Below, one piece after another: positions 8,341 through 19,199 of a DNA stretch of 64,000 nucleotides. The DNA is taken from positions 60,695,815 to 60,759,814 of the forward strand of contig NC_058189.1 of the NCBI RefSeq assembly GCF_907165205.1, in the 5' to 3' direction. The translations under genes were made by a program, and so were the position numbers. The notes below the pieces were generated by a model. The model did no database searches, had not been told where the DNA came from, and saw only the letters and a program-made list of their open reading frames with translations. The stretch's first letter is position 1. Each line of letters begins with the position of its first letter. The DNA is from Coccinella septempunctata (taxonomy: Eukaryota; Arthropoda; Insecta; Coleoptera; Coccinellidae).

Positions 8341-9321
8341 TTATGCCAATGGATGATCCGGCGAGTACAAAGATGCGGCCGCCTTCCAAAACAGGTGTCT
8401 TCTCAGACCATAACAGGGTTCCATCCGACTGAACAAAGTATCACAGAGACAGCCTTCGTAATCTTCCGTCCTGAATCCTGCCTTAAAGACAACCCTGCGA
8501 ACCTCAACCCAGAGCCTTTCTGGGTCTTGTGTCGGAGCTTCAGTGTCCGGATTGACGAACTTCAACGAGTGATTCGCGGCAAATCGGCGGAAACCCTCGG
8601 TTTGCAAAGCATCGTACCCCTTCCAGCAATCGGATATTATCGTTGTGCCAGGTTTCACAAAACGTTCAATAACTCGAATTAGCGTGTCGGGGGAACGATC
8701 CTCTACAGTAACGAGAAATACCTTGCCTTTGCCACGATTCTTTCGTTCAACTCCGCCAATAACCCACTGTCCATGCGACAAACAGCCATGATTGTGTTTT
8801 CCTTCTCCTAATTTAGCTTCGTCTATTTCGACGATTTTCCCAACCCCTCCTATGGATTGAGAACACCGCACGATATAGTCAGCCACTACTTCCTGGTACA
8901 AAGAAAACCAATCGAGAACTGTTTGTCTAGAACAGTCAACCTCTAACATGGCTTCGGACACTTTCTCATCTTGGCTTGATAAAAATATGTTGACCAGGAT
9001 ACATATTTTGGTCAAGCTCAAGTGCGATCGCTCAAAAAGAGTTCCCTGAAAGACGCTGGTCGAAGTTTCACATTTCTGGTATTTTCTCTTTGGAATACGG
9101 GTCATTTTTCGGCATCTAAAGAGACTCTTTGTCCAATCGGCTGAAAGACGTGCGCCACATCTTGGACATAAAACATGGCACGCAATTGCCCCATGTTGAA
9201 TGAGGAAATTACGAGCCATATTTTCGTCCAAAATTATTCGGATGAATTCAATGTTTGTGAGGGAACACCCACTGCAGGTATTATAACCGCATCTTTGCAC
9301 ACAGACATTGAGATCTTCCAT
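8341..9321 (-). mobile_element. Merlin-family (ISXO2-like) DNA transposase, intact ORF
   Basis: A 326-aa uninterrupted ORF carries an N-terminal zinc-ribbon-like region (CPRCGARL, about residues 53-60) and an ISXO2-like DDE domain: VEIDEAKLG, IISDCWKGYDAL and a C-terminal ERLWVEVRR. Merlin elements are eukaryotic relatives of bacterial IS1016/IS1595. There are no stops or frameshifts, so the copy is recent or constrained. GC content is higher than the flanks. I could not identify convincing terminal inverted repeats in the flanks, so domestication or a solo coding remnant remains possible. It lies on the sense strand within an apparent snoRNA host-gene intron (7902-9828). A GTAATG donor-like site sits one base past the TAA. 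Confidence 0.85.
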
Positions 9322-9525
9322 TTTATGTTTTTTAGTGACTATAAGTAATTATCAGAATGAACGGCTACCAATCTAGATGCACCTGAAACCATTAGGCCAA
9401 AAATTAAAAAACAAATCAATTCGTCATTTCTATTCTGACCATTGAAAATTCACGAAGACCATAAATATTATATTAAACCCAAGGTTGAACCAAAAACTAA
9501 ACAGAAACCAAATAGAAATAGGAAC

Positions 9526-9560
9526 CACAGCCCTCTTGACTGTTTAAGAGGGCTGTGTAG
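9526..9560. repeat. GC-rich hairpin CAGCCCTCTT...AAGAGGGCTG
   Basis: A short perfect inverted repeat (arms CAGCCCTCTT / AAGAGGGCTG, loop GACTGTTT) stands in AT-rich sequence. A related hairpin with the same arms occurs at about 48134-48173, and a GGCCCTCTTG fragment at 9855. It may be the end of a dispersed element, or a structured RNA motif. I do not recognise the family. Confidence 0.5.
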
Positions 9561-10313
9561 AAACCATGCTCAACCTAACCTCATAAAGAGGTTATATTAA
9601 TTAAATCTACGCTGACATTTACCTACATAATAACCGTTCATTTTGGCGCCTAGCAAAGGTTTAAATCTTTGGCAACTAATGATGGAACAAACAAAACGCA
9701 AATTTTGCAATATTTCTCCGTTTATGTTTGTGTTCGGATGGGCACGTGCCCTTGTGCCCTTCAGGACTAGCCGCCACTGATTTCAACTATATACGTTAAT
9801 TATTCAAAAAAAAAAACTTGAAACTCACCAAAAAACTATTTAATGATTGAGTACGGCCCTCTTGCTCTCCAATGTGAGTCAATGAGAAATCACCAAGATC
9901 AACACTATAAACTGAATCGAAAGAGAATCTGAAAGAGGTGATTAAACATTAAACAATATTACAACTGAATATGTGAATTAAAATAATATTCAATTGATTC
10001 AGTATTTCCGATTGTTTGTAATCATAGGTCATACGAACGAGACAATAAATTCATCATCTAATGGGAGAATCGAAAAAATATGAAAGTATATTCAATATAG
10101 TATTAAATACTCATATGTTTAATAAAAAGTATTTAAAAAGACTTGAGGTTTACTTAAATGGGAATGGATTGAACCAAAACTGTACTTACCGCCAACTCGA
10201 CCGCTTTCAATAAATGTCTTCGAGAAATAGAACTGCTTACTGCTGCTAGCATAGAAGTCGTTGAAATATTTGGTTATGCTATAGAATAGTGGAACTTTTC
10301 TTATTCGATTCAA

Positions 10314-11317
10314 AAAACGGTTTCCTTCTATGGTACTTCAAATTTTTTGAGACGACCTTTTTTATAATTCTAAAAAGGCATATATTATAATATATGAGGT
10401 TGAAGACAGCAGTACTCAACTACTTTATTAATAATTACTTTGCCAGCTCGAGAATAACGTGTTATGTAAATCACAAATATGTGATCGGTCAGACCAAAGA
10501 GTAACAACTCTTTTGGTCTCTGGTCAGACTTCTATGAAGGTGAATTTTTTTGAATATAATGTTCTAATAAATAATAATATAATTAATTAATAAGGTATAC
10601 ATTAACAAAGGATGATTTCAACCGGAGACTATAGTGTTTAATTCCAACAGAGAAATCTAGAACTTCTGCTTTAAATACTTAAGTTCACACAATTTTTTAG
10701 GCCAAATTTTTCTGGCTTGTTTTATGCTGAACGGTAATTTATTCCCTAATTTCGTTTTTTGGCAAGTCGAAAAATATAAAATTTCAGAGTTTGAGGCTTG
10801 TTTATGCTTAACTGAAAATTTTGAGTTCACTGAAAACAAGGCCTTAGTTATAGAGGGTCCACTCTCCATAGCCTAGCCAAGACATACATTTTTTTATTAA
10901 CTCTTAATGATATTGATAGAAAGCTGTTTTATCTGCGAACCTCTTGTTTTCAATCTTCAAAAGCAACCTGTTTTTTGAAAACTGTATTTCAACAAAATGA
11001 TATTGAAAACATTCAGAGAGTCCATCCTGTATTTTTATTTAAATTTGATATTGTTATATATTTTCATAAGTGCCTAGTGTATGCTACTTTTATTACAAAT
11101 ATGGCAATATACTATTATAGTATATAAGAATATAATTTTACTAAGTCAGTTTTCATCTTGTTTAATAGGAGGTTCACACACAAGATCCCAAAAAATTACA
11201 TTCTTCTCTAATTGAATAAAACTAATTGAAATTTTATCTTTTACAAGGTATATAAAATATAAATATAACTTTAGAACAATAGAAATGAATAAACAATAAC
11301 TGAGAACAACTTGTTTA
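10314..11317. other. Upstream region of snoRNA host gene and NOP2 3' flank
   Basis: A TATAAAAAA-like box on the minus strand (10366-10358) could drive the snoRNA host gene, whose presumed first exon ends in a GTAAGT donor at 10189. An imperfect palindrome built on GTCAGACCAAAGAG / CTCTTTTGGTCTCTGGTCAGAC lies at about 10488-10530. The remaining sequence is AT-rich. The minus ORFs at 10657-10869 and 11146-11394 look fortuitous. Confidence 0.35.
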
Positions 11318-13514
11318 TTACTCTTTTTCTTCAACTTCTGTATGTTGTGGAATTTTATTGGAAAATTTCTTAAGTTTAGCAACAAAGAAGCCATCCATAT
11401 TATGTGTATGAGGATAAAATCTTTTGGTTAATTTCAATGTAGGATGGAATCGATGATGTCTATAATTGACAAAACCCTCAGTTCCGAAATCTAAGCCAGT
11501 TGGTACTAGTTTAACATTTCTTTTCTTCAAGGCATAATCAATTACCCATTCGTTTTCTTCTGGCAAAACTGAACAAGTTGAATATACAATATAACCACCT
11601 GTTGCAGACTTTGCATTAACACAATCGATTGCAGCTAGTAAGAGTTGTCTTTGAAGGTTGTAGCAACGTTGTATGTCTTGTTCATCTTTACTTATTTTTA
11701 CACTGGGATCTTTGGCAACAACTCCTGTTCCAGTACAAGGGGCATCTAGTAGAACTCTGTCAAAATCTTTCATTGTTTTTGGGTATTTCCTACCATCCAT
11801 GGTAGTTATTACAGAGTTTGCTACACCCAATCGATGGAAGTTTCCATACACTGCTTTTATCCTGTCCTTATTAATGTCATTGGCAAATAACTTGCCAGTA
11901 TTTTTCATGATCGCAGCTATATGTGAAGCTTTACCACCTGGTGCTGCAGCCATATCAAGAATTCTCTCGTTTTCTTGTGGCGCTAAAGCCATTACTGGCA
12001 ACAGACTTGAGGCTCCTTGAATGATATAATGACCTGCTAAATACTCTGGTGTTGCACCAATTGGTACTTGAGCTGAATATATGACTAATCCAACTTTACT
12101 CCATTTCCCAATTGGGTCTAAATTAACACCCCTATTAATGAGGGCCTGGGCCAAATCTCTTCTCCTCGTTTTCAAACTGTTTGTCCTTATAGTTAATGGC
12201 CTCTGAACCTCACTAGCTTCCAAAAACTCCAAGAGCTCAGATAACGAAAAAAGCTGCATGAACCTTTCCATCAGGAATTCATTATAACTGTAGTATGTAC
12301 ATAAATCTTGTTTTAATAGGTCCAAATAGTCGGACCTTGACCTTTCTTTATCCCTTTGATTGGAAAAATCGGCAAGTACTGACATGACTTCTTTTATTCT
12401 CTGCTGAACATCTTGTAAGCTAAGTACTTCTTCCTCATCTTTCGATGGAAATTGGAATTTCTCTTGTGATGCAATATTCAAGGCTAATTCTTCTTCAGCC
12501 ATTTTTTTCTCCTTTGCCAATTTCTTTTCCAGGATTTTGTTCTTTCTTTCAATAGGAAGTAGTTTTTCCTCATCATTACTATCATTATCATCATCTTGGT
12601 CACTATTATCTTCACCCTCATATTCATCATTCTCAATATCAGAATCACTTAAATCATTCAATGATCCAACTTTGGCATTATCAGCATCTTCTTCACTTTC
12701 TTCATCTGTTTCTTCTTCGCTTTCCTCATTTGTGTCTTCTTCACTTTCCACGTTTTCTTCTCCTTCGTCAGAACCTTCAATATTGTTCAAGCTGTCTTGA
12801 TCTTCTTCCTCAGTATCGGACTCTTGCTCACTTGAATCAGTTTCCTCCTTCTTTTTAGGTTTTTTACTCTGTTTTGGTTTCAACCATGTGTCATTGTCAT
12901 CATTAAAACCAAATTTTCTTTTCTGAACAAGGTTTGTTTTAGATGTATCAGCTAGGGCATTTATTACTTCAACAATTTTTTCTTTTTTCTTCATATTCTT
13001 TATTTGGGCCAGCTCACTTTTAGCTGCTCGCTCTACCTGTTTTTTTATGCGGTTCTTTGCACGTAACTTCTGACGTCTGCTTAATTTTTTGATCCCTCCA
13101 TCTGAAATTGTGTTGAAATTATTATTGAGCCGTAAGTGAACAACTCTATCGGGTAAAAATTCATATATATTCTTTCCTAACATAAAAAATATCTTATACT
13201 AGAAAATCGTCTTGAAAGTAGAAAATGAAGGAGTATGTGACAATGTGAGAAGAAAATGAAACCGAATGTCCAATGCTTGTTAAAAAAGGTAATATCACGA
13301 ATCAAACATTGCTATGCTGATTGTAGCATACGATGAAAATTTAAACATCAAAATAAGTTCTAAAACTTGAGTAAATCATACCCATAAAGTAGGTGTTTTC
13401 TGTAATCATACCTTGCAACGTTTTTGGTAGCGCAGGTTCCTTCTGCTTTTTAGCTTTTCTTCCTGGGCCTTTTTTAGGTTTTTCTACCTCGTTGAAGCCG
13501 GCTTTTCTTCCCAT
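11318..13514 (-). CDS. NOP2: NOP2/NSUN1, 28S rRNA m5C methyltransferase
   Basis: NOP2 is a nucleolar SAM-dependent RNA cytosine-5 methyltransferase needed for large-subunit biogenesis. Two exons join in frame: 13412-13514 (MGRKAGFNEVEKPKKGPGRK, the typical basic NOP2 N-terminus) and 11318-13176, giving 653 aa. A long acidic Glu/Asp/Ser tract covers roughly residues 140-250. The Rossmann fold holds motif I ILDMAAAPGGKAS (about 438), motif IV DAPCTGTG (about 513) and motif VI YSTCSVLPEEN (about 568), so both catalytic cysteines are present. RHHRFHPTLKLTKRFYPHTHNMDGFF closes the domain (split here only by my reading, continuous in the protein). The gene is head-to-head with CFDP1, 584 bp apart. 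Confidence 0.95.
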
Positions 13515-14098
13515 GATTTATCAGTCAATGTTTGGTTTCCACATACAAAGCAAATCACAGTCAAATGTTCAAGATAAGAAGTTGTTTCTGATGATAAATA
13601 CAACACTCCAACACATGTGTTCAAAAATTTGGAAAACTTTTCGAGGTTATTTTATGACTGTGACAGTTGTTTCTCTATGGTTGTTTCTTATCATATGGTC
13701 TACCTCACAGAAAACAAGCCATCTTGATTTACTTTATGGTCTACCTGTTGGGTCTACTTAACCAACCAAATTTGAAATCCTTTATTTCCCGATTTAAGTA
13801 GAAACTGGTTTTTAATTCGAAATTGCCGTATCAATTTTGAATTATACAGTTCAATAATAATCACAAATTACATCATTATGTAAAAAATTACAAAATTGTA
13901 ATTCGATCTACATTCCAGTAGTTAATAATACGATCTTTATTCCAGTAGTTAATGAGACCTGTGATCGATATATGCTTCGATAACTACAAAAATTTGAGAA
14001 AAATTCAAATTCTACGGTGGAAATTTTTCAATTTATTTCACACAGGTAATCGCGAGTGAATCAGTTGCTTTTCTCTCTTCGCCTAACGGTTTTTTCAG
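13515..14098. promoter_or_regulatory. Bidirectional promoter region NOP2 / CFDP1
   Basis: The 584-bp interval between the two divergent start codons presumably holds both promoters. On the CFDP1 side a candidate 5'UTR intron runs from a GTAATC donor at about 14046 to the TTTTTTCAG that abuts the ATG. A short near-duplicate (ATTCCAGTAGTTAAT) occurs at about 13913 and 13937. No TATA box is evident. Confidence 0.5.
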
Positions 14099-15191
14099 AT
14101 GAACGTAGACGAATTTCCTGAAGACAGCGATACGAGCGATGAAGACTACATTCCTACTGCCAAACCGGAAGAAGTTGTCTCTGAAGTTGATTCAGATGGA
14201 GATCCCGAAGATCCCCTTTCGGATTCGGAAGGAAGTCCCAAGAAAAAGAGGCGAAAAACTAATAAAACATCTAAATCTAAAAAACTGAGGAAAGAAGCCC
14301 CAAATCCAGGTGAAGATTAGTTTTGCTGATACTTATAATTTATTCAAAAATTTCTCATTTAAACTTCATTCATTCATCAGATGATGAAGAAATTGAAGAA
14401 AATTCAAAGATAAATGAGCTTACCGAAGAAGAAAAAAAGAAGCAAGCCGATGCACTTTGGGCAGATTTTCTTCAAGATACTGGTTTCAAATCAAAATCTA
14501 GTGCATCAAAAGCAAATCCAAGTACCATTTCAAATAAACCAATTAAAAGTAATACAGAGACAATTCCTAAATCTGAAACTTCTAAAAAGGCAGACTCCGA
14601 TAAAGTGAAAATAACAGAAATCTTTGAGTTTGCTGGTGAAGAGGTTAAAGTGGAAAAAGAAGTTCCAAAAGATTCAGCTGAGGCTAGATTATTAGGTAAT
14701 GGAGGAGCCATTAATTAATTGGGAAGTTTGTAGTAATAGTGATATTTCAGGGACATCTTCTTGTTCTAATAACACCAAGGTTAAAAAGGGTGGCAACTTG
14801 AGTGGTATAGGAAGTGTTTTGAGCCAAATAGGAAAGAAAAAAAAAATTAGTACTTTAGAGAAAACTAAATTGGACTGGGATCGCTTTAAAAAAGATGAGA
14901 ATTTAGAGGAAGAATTGAACAACCATAATAAAGGAAAAGATGGGTGAGGCAATAAAATTTTTGCTTAAATTTTTTTATAAATGTTATGAAAGTCTTTCGT
15001 CCTCCCAAATGTATGTAAAATTGAAACCAAATTGAGTTAAAGGAAAATGTTTTATAAAAGTAATTTTATTTTACAGTTACCTAGAAAGACAAGATTTCCT
15101 ACAAAGAGCTGATCTCAGAAGATTTGAAATCGAAAAAGAAATAAGAACTGTTGAAAGAAATAAAAGAATGAATTTAGGTGAACCATTTTGA
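14099..15191 (+). CDS. CFDP1: CFDP1/YETI, BCNT-domain chromatin protein
   Basis: CFDP1 (YETI in Drosophila, Swc5 in yeast) is a chromatin-remodelling factor of the SWR1/SRCAP-type H2A.Z deposition machinery. Four exons join in frame: 14099-14309, 14381-14695, 14751-14943 and 15077-15191, giving 277 aa. The N-terminal half is acidic (EDSDTSDEDY) with a basic KKKRRK signal. TEEEKKKQADALWADFLQD lies in the middle. The C-terminal BCNT domain contains KLDWDRFKKDENLEEELNN and GYLERQDFLQRADLRRFEIE. A poly(A) signal AATAAA is at about 15263. An ORF starting at 14699 reads through the intron and is not the real frame. Confidence 0.93.
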
Positions 15192-15443
15192 TGAATGGAA
15201 TAAGTATTAACTCACATTCCTACTGCTCCTAATTATTTTCGTTTTGTGAATCTATTGAATAGAATAAAAATGGTGAAGAGACTTGAATTTTTAGTAAAAC
15301 CCGTTTCACAAATTGATCAGTTATCCAATTTATTATTAGTTTCAAAACTTCATGAAACAGAAGGCATAGGTAAGTGATATTACCTATTTGTATATTGCAT
15401 TTTCATGCTTGTTCTTTATCTAAAGTTTGAGCTATGAACAGTG

Positions 15444-15716
15444 TACAGGGTGTTTCACTCAAAGTATTTACTACAAGCATCTAGAGCAAGATCTAGATAA
15501 CCTTGTGAGAGTGATAGCTAAATCCAAAGATTTGGAGTATGCAGAAATGTGTTTAAATATATGATGTTCTATTTGAAATAAATGTTTGGCTCAAATTCCT
15601 GTATAGCCAGAAGTACCGCTGAGGCAAGAATATTTTAGTTGGAAAAATCCCTCTTTATCCTTCATTTAGATGCTTCTAGTGGGCACTTTGTGAGAAACAC
15701 CTTGTATATATATGTA
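15444..15716. repeat. MITE with ACAGGGTGTTTC termini
   Basis: The left end TACAGGGTGTTTCAC and the right end GAAACACCTTGTATA are inverted repeats about 270 bp apart, with TA at both edges. Termini of the CAGGGTG...CACCCTG type recur throughout this window and fit non-autonomous elements inserting at TA (Tc1/mariner-like). The internal sequence has no ORF. Confidence 0.6.
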
Positions 15717-15906
15717 AAAAAAATTAGGAAAATTAAAGACTAATGATTTTCAATTCAATTGAATTGTGAAATATATTTAAGTAAAATAAAAAAATTTGGG
15801 AAGAAAAACTATTTACAAGATTTATTCAGAAACTTAATTTTCTGAAAAGATTCTATCAACACCAGTGCAAATGGTTTTATTTCTTCCTTGATCTTATAAA
15901 AACCCA

Positions 15907-18512
15907 TTAGGTACTTGGCTGCAAACTCTTCACCTTCTGCGTCAATTTTTCAAGGGAATCAGACACTTCCTCAACAAGGGCTTTCGTATCTTCCCAATTG
16001 TGCTTCTTTACAGCAGCAATTGCAGCTCTCAAATGCAATCTAGCTGAGTTAAGAAGATCAAAATGAAATTCCAATTCGTCGCTCAAAAGTAATTCGGCGA
16101 TTTTCATGCAAAGGCACAAAACTTTCACACAATTTTGGGGATTTTTGTCCCACCCTAGTTGTGTATAGGCCCGGAAGGCTTTTTGAAGACGTTCAGCTCT
16201 CAGGGAACCTGGTGGGCATAAACTTGCATACATTTCCCAGACATAACCTTGACTTGAATCAATAGATGTTATTCTACCCAATAATTCCTTAGTTTGTTTC
16301 AATAAAACATCAGGTTTTTCATCATCTTTCACATCCTTGGAATTCTTTTCATCAGAGCAGTTGCTGCAAGCATCGAAAACAAGTATTTTCAGAGCTGCTA
16401 TGTTGATATATTTTCTTTCCAAATCTAAGATCTTATGATAGGCTCGAATTATATTTGAATAACTTGAAATATCACAGCTAACTATCAAATAATTCTCCCA
16501 TATCTGCCAGTTCTCAAAGTCATATTTAAGAGCTTCCGCCAATGCACTGTGAGCTTCTTTGTTATGTCCCATTTTGATATAGGCCTGAGCCAGATTGTTC
16601 CAAGCCTGGAATCCTTCAGGTTCCAAGTGGGTGTATCTTATATAAGCTGTCGCAGCTAATTGCCAATTTTGGATCTGCAGAGCAGCATAGCCCAGTCTCA
16701 GCCAAACAGGTGGTTGTAGGGGATTTATTGCAACTGACGTTTCAAAATGAGGTACACATTCTTCATATTTTTTTCGCTCAAAAAGAAAATTACCCCAGTG
16801 CCTTCTTGCCATGTGGCTCTTCTCATTTGACAGTTCCCAAGCCTTTTCGTAACAAGTAATGTCATCTGTAGCATCACCTTGAACCAAAAAGATTCAAATA
16901 ATACATTTATTGAGTTGAAATAAGATTATTTTTCATTTTTCACTCGAGAAATATATGATAAACTCCAAAAAATACATAAACATTTTTCTTACCTAACAGG
17001 CACCACATTTTGGGAGTTTCTTTTTTGTCCAGCTGCTGTTTTATCACTTCTGCTGCATTATGCCTTAAACCTAACAAGGTATAACATACTATCACCGATT
17101 CCCAATCTTGAATAGCGATGTAAATATTCAACGAGTCCTTTATTAGTCCCATCAATCGCAATGCTTCAGCGTAAACAGACTGGACTTTCCACATTGGTTT
17201 CAAACCTGAACTGAATACATCTGCGAATCTGTTCAAAACATGGGGCTTTGAACTTCTGAAGCATTCTAAAATTTCTTCGCACTGTGCTATCTTTCTATTG
17301 ATGGTCCTTATTGAATTCTCATATTCACATCGAAGCATCAGAGTAACAACCCTTACTGCCCAAGTATTTTTCTGGCTTAAAATTAAATCAAAAAATGGTA
17401 GAACTTCTTCTTCAATTAACTCTGTTTTTGGTCTAGCCATTATGATTTCTTGTACTCTGGTAAGAAGAACCTTTTGTTCTGTATTGGGCAATTGAACACC
17501 ATTTTCCCGAGGTTCTACAAATTGTATTTTGTCTAGTCTTACATCATCATTCAGTGTAATATTTTTAGGTACTTGGAAATCATGAATAGGTGGGCGTTTT
17601 ATGTCATAATTGTCTGATAAGGTCACATCAAGGGTCATTTGAGCTAAATCTTTGGCTTGATATTTAGTTCTTTTCCCTAGTTTACCACCTAAATTATATC
17701 TTATACCCAAAATATTCTCAGCAGAATCTATATGTTTGTTAGATTTACTTATATGACGAAGTATCAGATAAAGTTGTGCGAATTCTAGGTCAAATTTTGC
17801 TCTTGTGTAGGCTGTAAAGAATCAAAGGATGAGATATGTTTTGGACTAATAACAATGTGTGCAATCAAGTAACATTATTGTCACCTCATTTTCAATTACA
17901 CTTTACTAATTTATTCATAATCTTGCTCGAATAAAACAATTCTAAATTGATATACATACCTTGAAGATTAAATGTATCAATTTGCATTTTCAGTTCATTG
18001 GCCACAGACAACAAAAGAGGACTCAACTCTTCCATTATCTGTTGATGTATAATTAAACTTCTCCAGGTCCATAATAAATTCACAATCTTTTCTACTGAAC
18101 AATTTTGGAAAATGCATTTTGACACATAAAGTAAAATGGGGAACTTAGTGTTAACATTTATTTCATCATGATTTGAGAACAGGAATTCGCCAGTATATTT
18201 AGAAGTCTCAGGAATGTTAAATATTTTAGTTACATCTTCTGTAAGCTCAGGACCAGTGAAGTTTGCTTGGACAAAATGTACAAAACAGGATATACCAAAT
18301 TTAAATACGTTGCTTCTTTTGTCTGACGATAAGGTCGAGAAGTATTCTTTTAATAATTCGGTGTCGAAAGATCTTTCTATTAAAGAATGCCAAATATCAA
18401 CATCTTGTATGCGGTTCATCAATTCTAAAGCTTCAGGATAATTTCCATCTTCTATTTCCTTGTTGTTTTCGATGAAGAGAAAATAATCAATAAGTACATC
18501 AGAGTTCTCCAT
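15907..18512 (-). CDS. TTC27: TTC27 paralogue A, TPR protein
   Basis: TTC27 (yeast Emw1) is a tetratricopeptide-repeat protein implicated in assembly of the U5 snRNP factor EFTUD2 and in RNP biogenesis. Three exons join in frame: 17960-18512, 16993-17811 and 15907-16877, giving 780 aa. The family signature block WGNFLFERKKYEECVPHFE...PPVWLRLGYAALQ, with GFQAWNNLAQAYIK and LKYDFENWQIWENY, lies in exon 3 (TPR array). The WTWRSLIIHQQIMEELSPLL helix region is in exon 1. The start ATG (MENSDVLIDYF) aligns with the paralogue. A poly(A) signal lies at about 15824 on the minus strand. Paralogue B lies immediately upstream, same strand, same intron positions. Confidence 0.93.
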
Positions 18513-19199
18513 TATCGATTGATGTTTTTTTCGATTGGGAGAAAGAATAAATTATTACATGGGTCAAGTTCTTAGTGGTGTGCTTTTTATAGGTTATTGT
18601 TTTTGAAAAGAGGTTAGGTTAGAACCTTGTGAAGACAAAGAACTACGAACCAAAGTGTCTACTTTTTGTAGCCAAATAAACTTGGTTCAAAAATGCAACA
18701 CTCTTGAGCTTTGTTGTTGCCATAGATAAAGGATATCTATGGTTGTTGCTGTTGCCAGAGACAACTTGTTAGTCCCCAGGGTACCAAATTTTTTCAGTTT
18801 ACGGCGACCACTGCTTATCTACTTATTCAATACTCTATTCTATATTTAGGATTCACATAATATGCTTATTTTTCAAACTATTTTTTCTCTCAGGAAAATT
18901 TTCTTTCTCTATTCACCCTGCGATTTTCTCCATCTTCCAACTTTTGAAAAGAGTTCGATTTCATTGAAAAAGGAGATCTCAATTTTTATTCATTATTTAA
19001 TACAATGATGTAATAAAAATATAATCTAAAAACAATTACAACACACACACAAAAGTACATTTCACCACATCTGATGCAAACAGTATAATTTGTAGCCATT
19101 TACAGCGAACAAAATTAAAACTGTGAATTTAATAATGAAATGATGTTTGATGAAATCTGAATAAAAATGAATGGTAACAAAAACTAGCAGAATTAATGA
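18513..19199. other. Spacer between the two TTC27 copies
   Basis: About 690 bp hold the promoter of copy A and the 3'UTR of copy B (minus-strand AATAAA near 18980). The run ACACACACACA near 19041 is the only simple repeat. A pair of short GACAAAGAAC / CAGAGACAAC-like stretches near 18640-18770 may be degenerate repeat. No further gene is seen. Confidence 0.4.

Larger units (their letters stand above)
3089..10313 (-). ncRNA. Multi-intron snoRNA host gene (Uhg/SNHG1-like)
   Basis: This is a minus-strand, spliced, apparently non-coding gene. Short exons (41-103 nt, mostly 46-52) are bounded by GT donors and AG acceptors. In transcription order the exons are about 10313-10190, 9928-9829, 7901-7861, 7646-7595, 7418-7373, 7143-7088, 6888-6838, 6524-6478, 6127-6077, 5867-5817, 5574-5525, 5290-5245, 5077-5031, 4811-4709, 4515-4470, 4297-4252, 3992-3947, 3655-3579, 3406-3365 and 3150-3089. 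Every intron from 7902 to 3151 carries one C/D box snoRNA. The exons do not form a long ORF. The first two exons are inferred from single splice signals and are less certain. The guide content (U27-like and U31-like) recalls vertebrate SNHG1/UHG and Drosophila Uhg genes. Confidence 0.8.

Noticed and set aside
10190..10313. Possible micropeptide MNRIRKVPLFYSITKYF in the first host-gene exon
   Set aside because: After splicing to exon 9829-9928 the frame stops after 16 codons and resembles nothing known. Not enough to call coding.
12537..12858. Serine- and leucine-rich plus-strand ORFs opposite NOP2
   Set aside because: They are the antisense shadow of the NOP2 Glu/Asp-rich tract; low complexity and no family match.
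15270..15369. Small exon-like ORF MVKRLEFLVKPVSQID followed by a GTAAGT donor
   Set aside because: It overlaps the CFDP1 poly(A) region and no continuation exon is visible. Left as chance or alternative CFDP1 3' processing.
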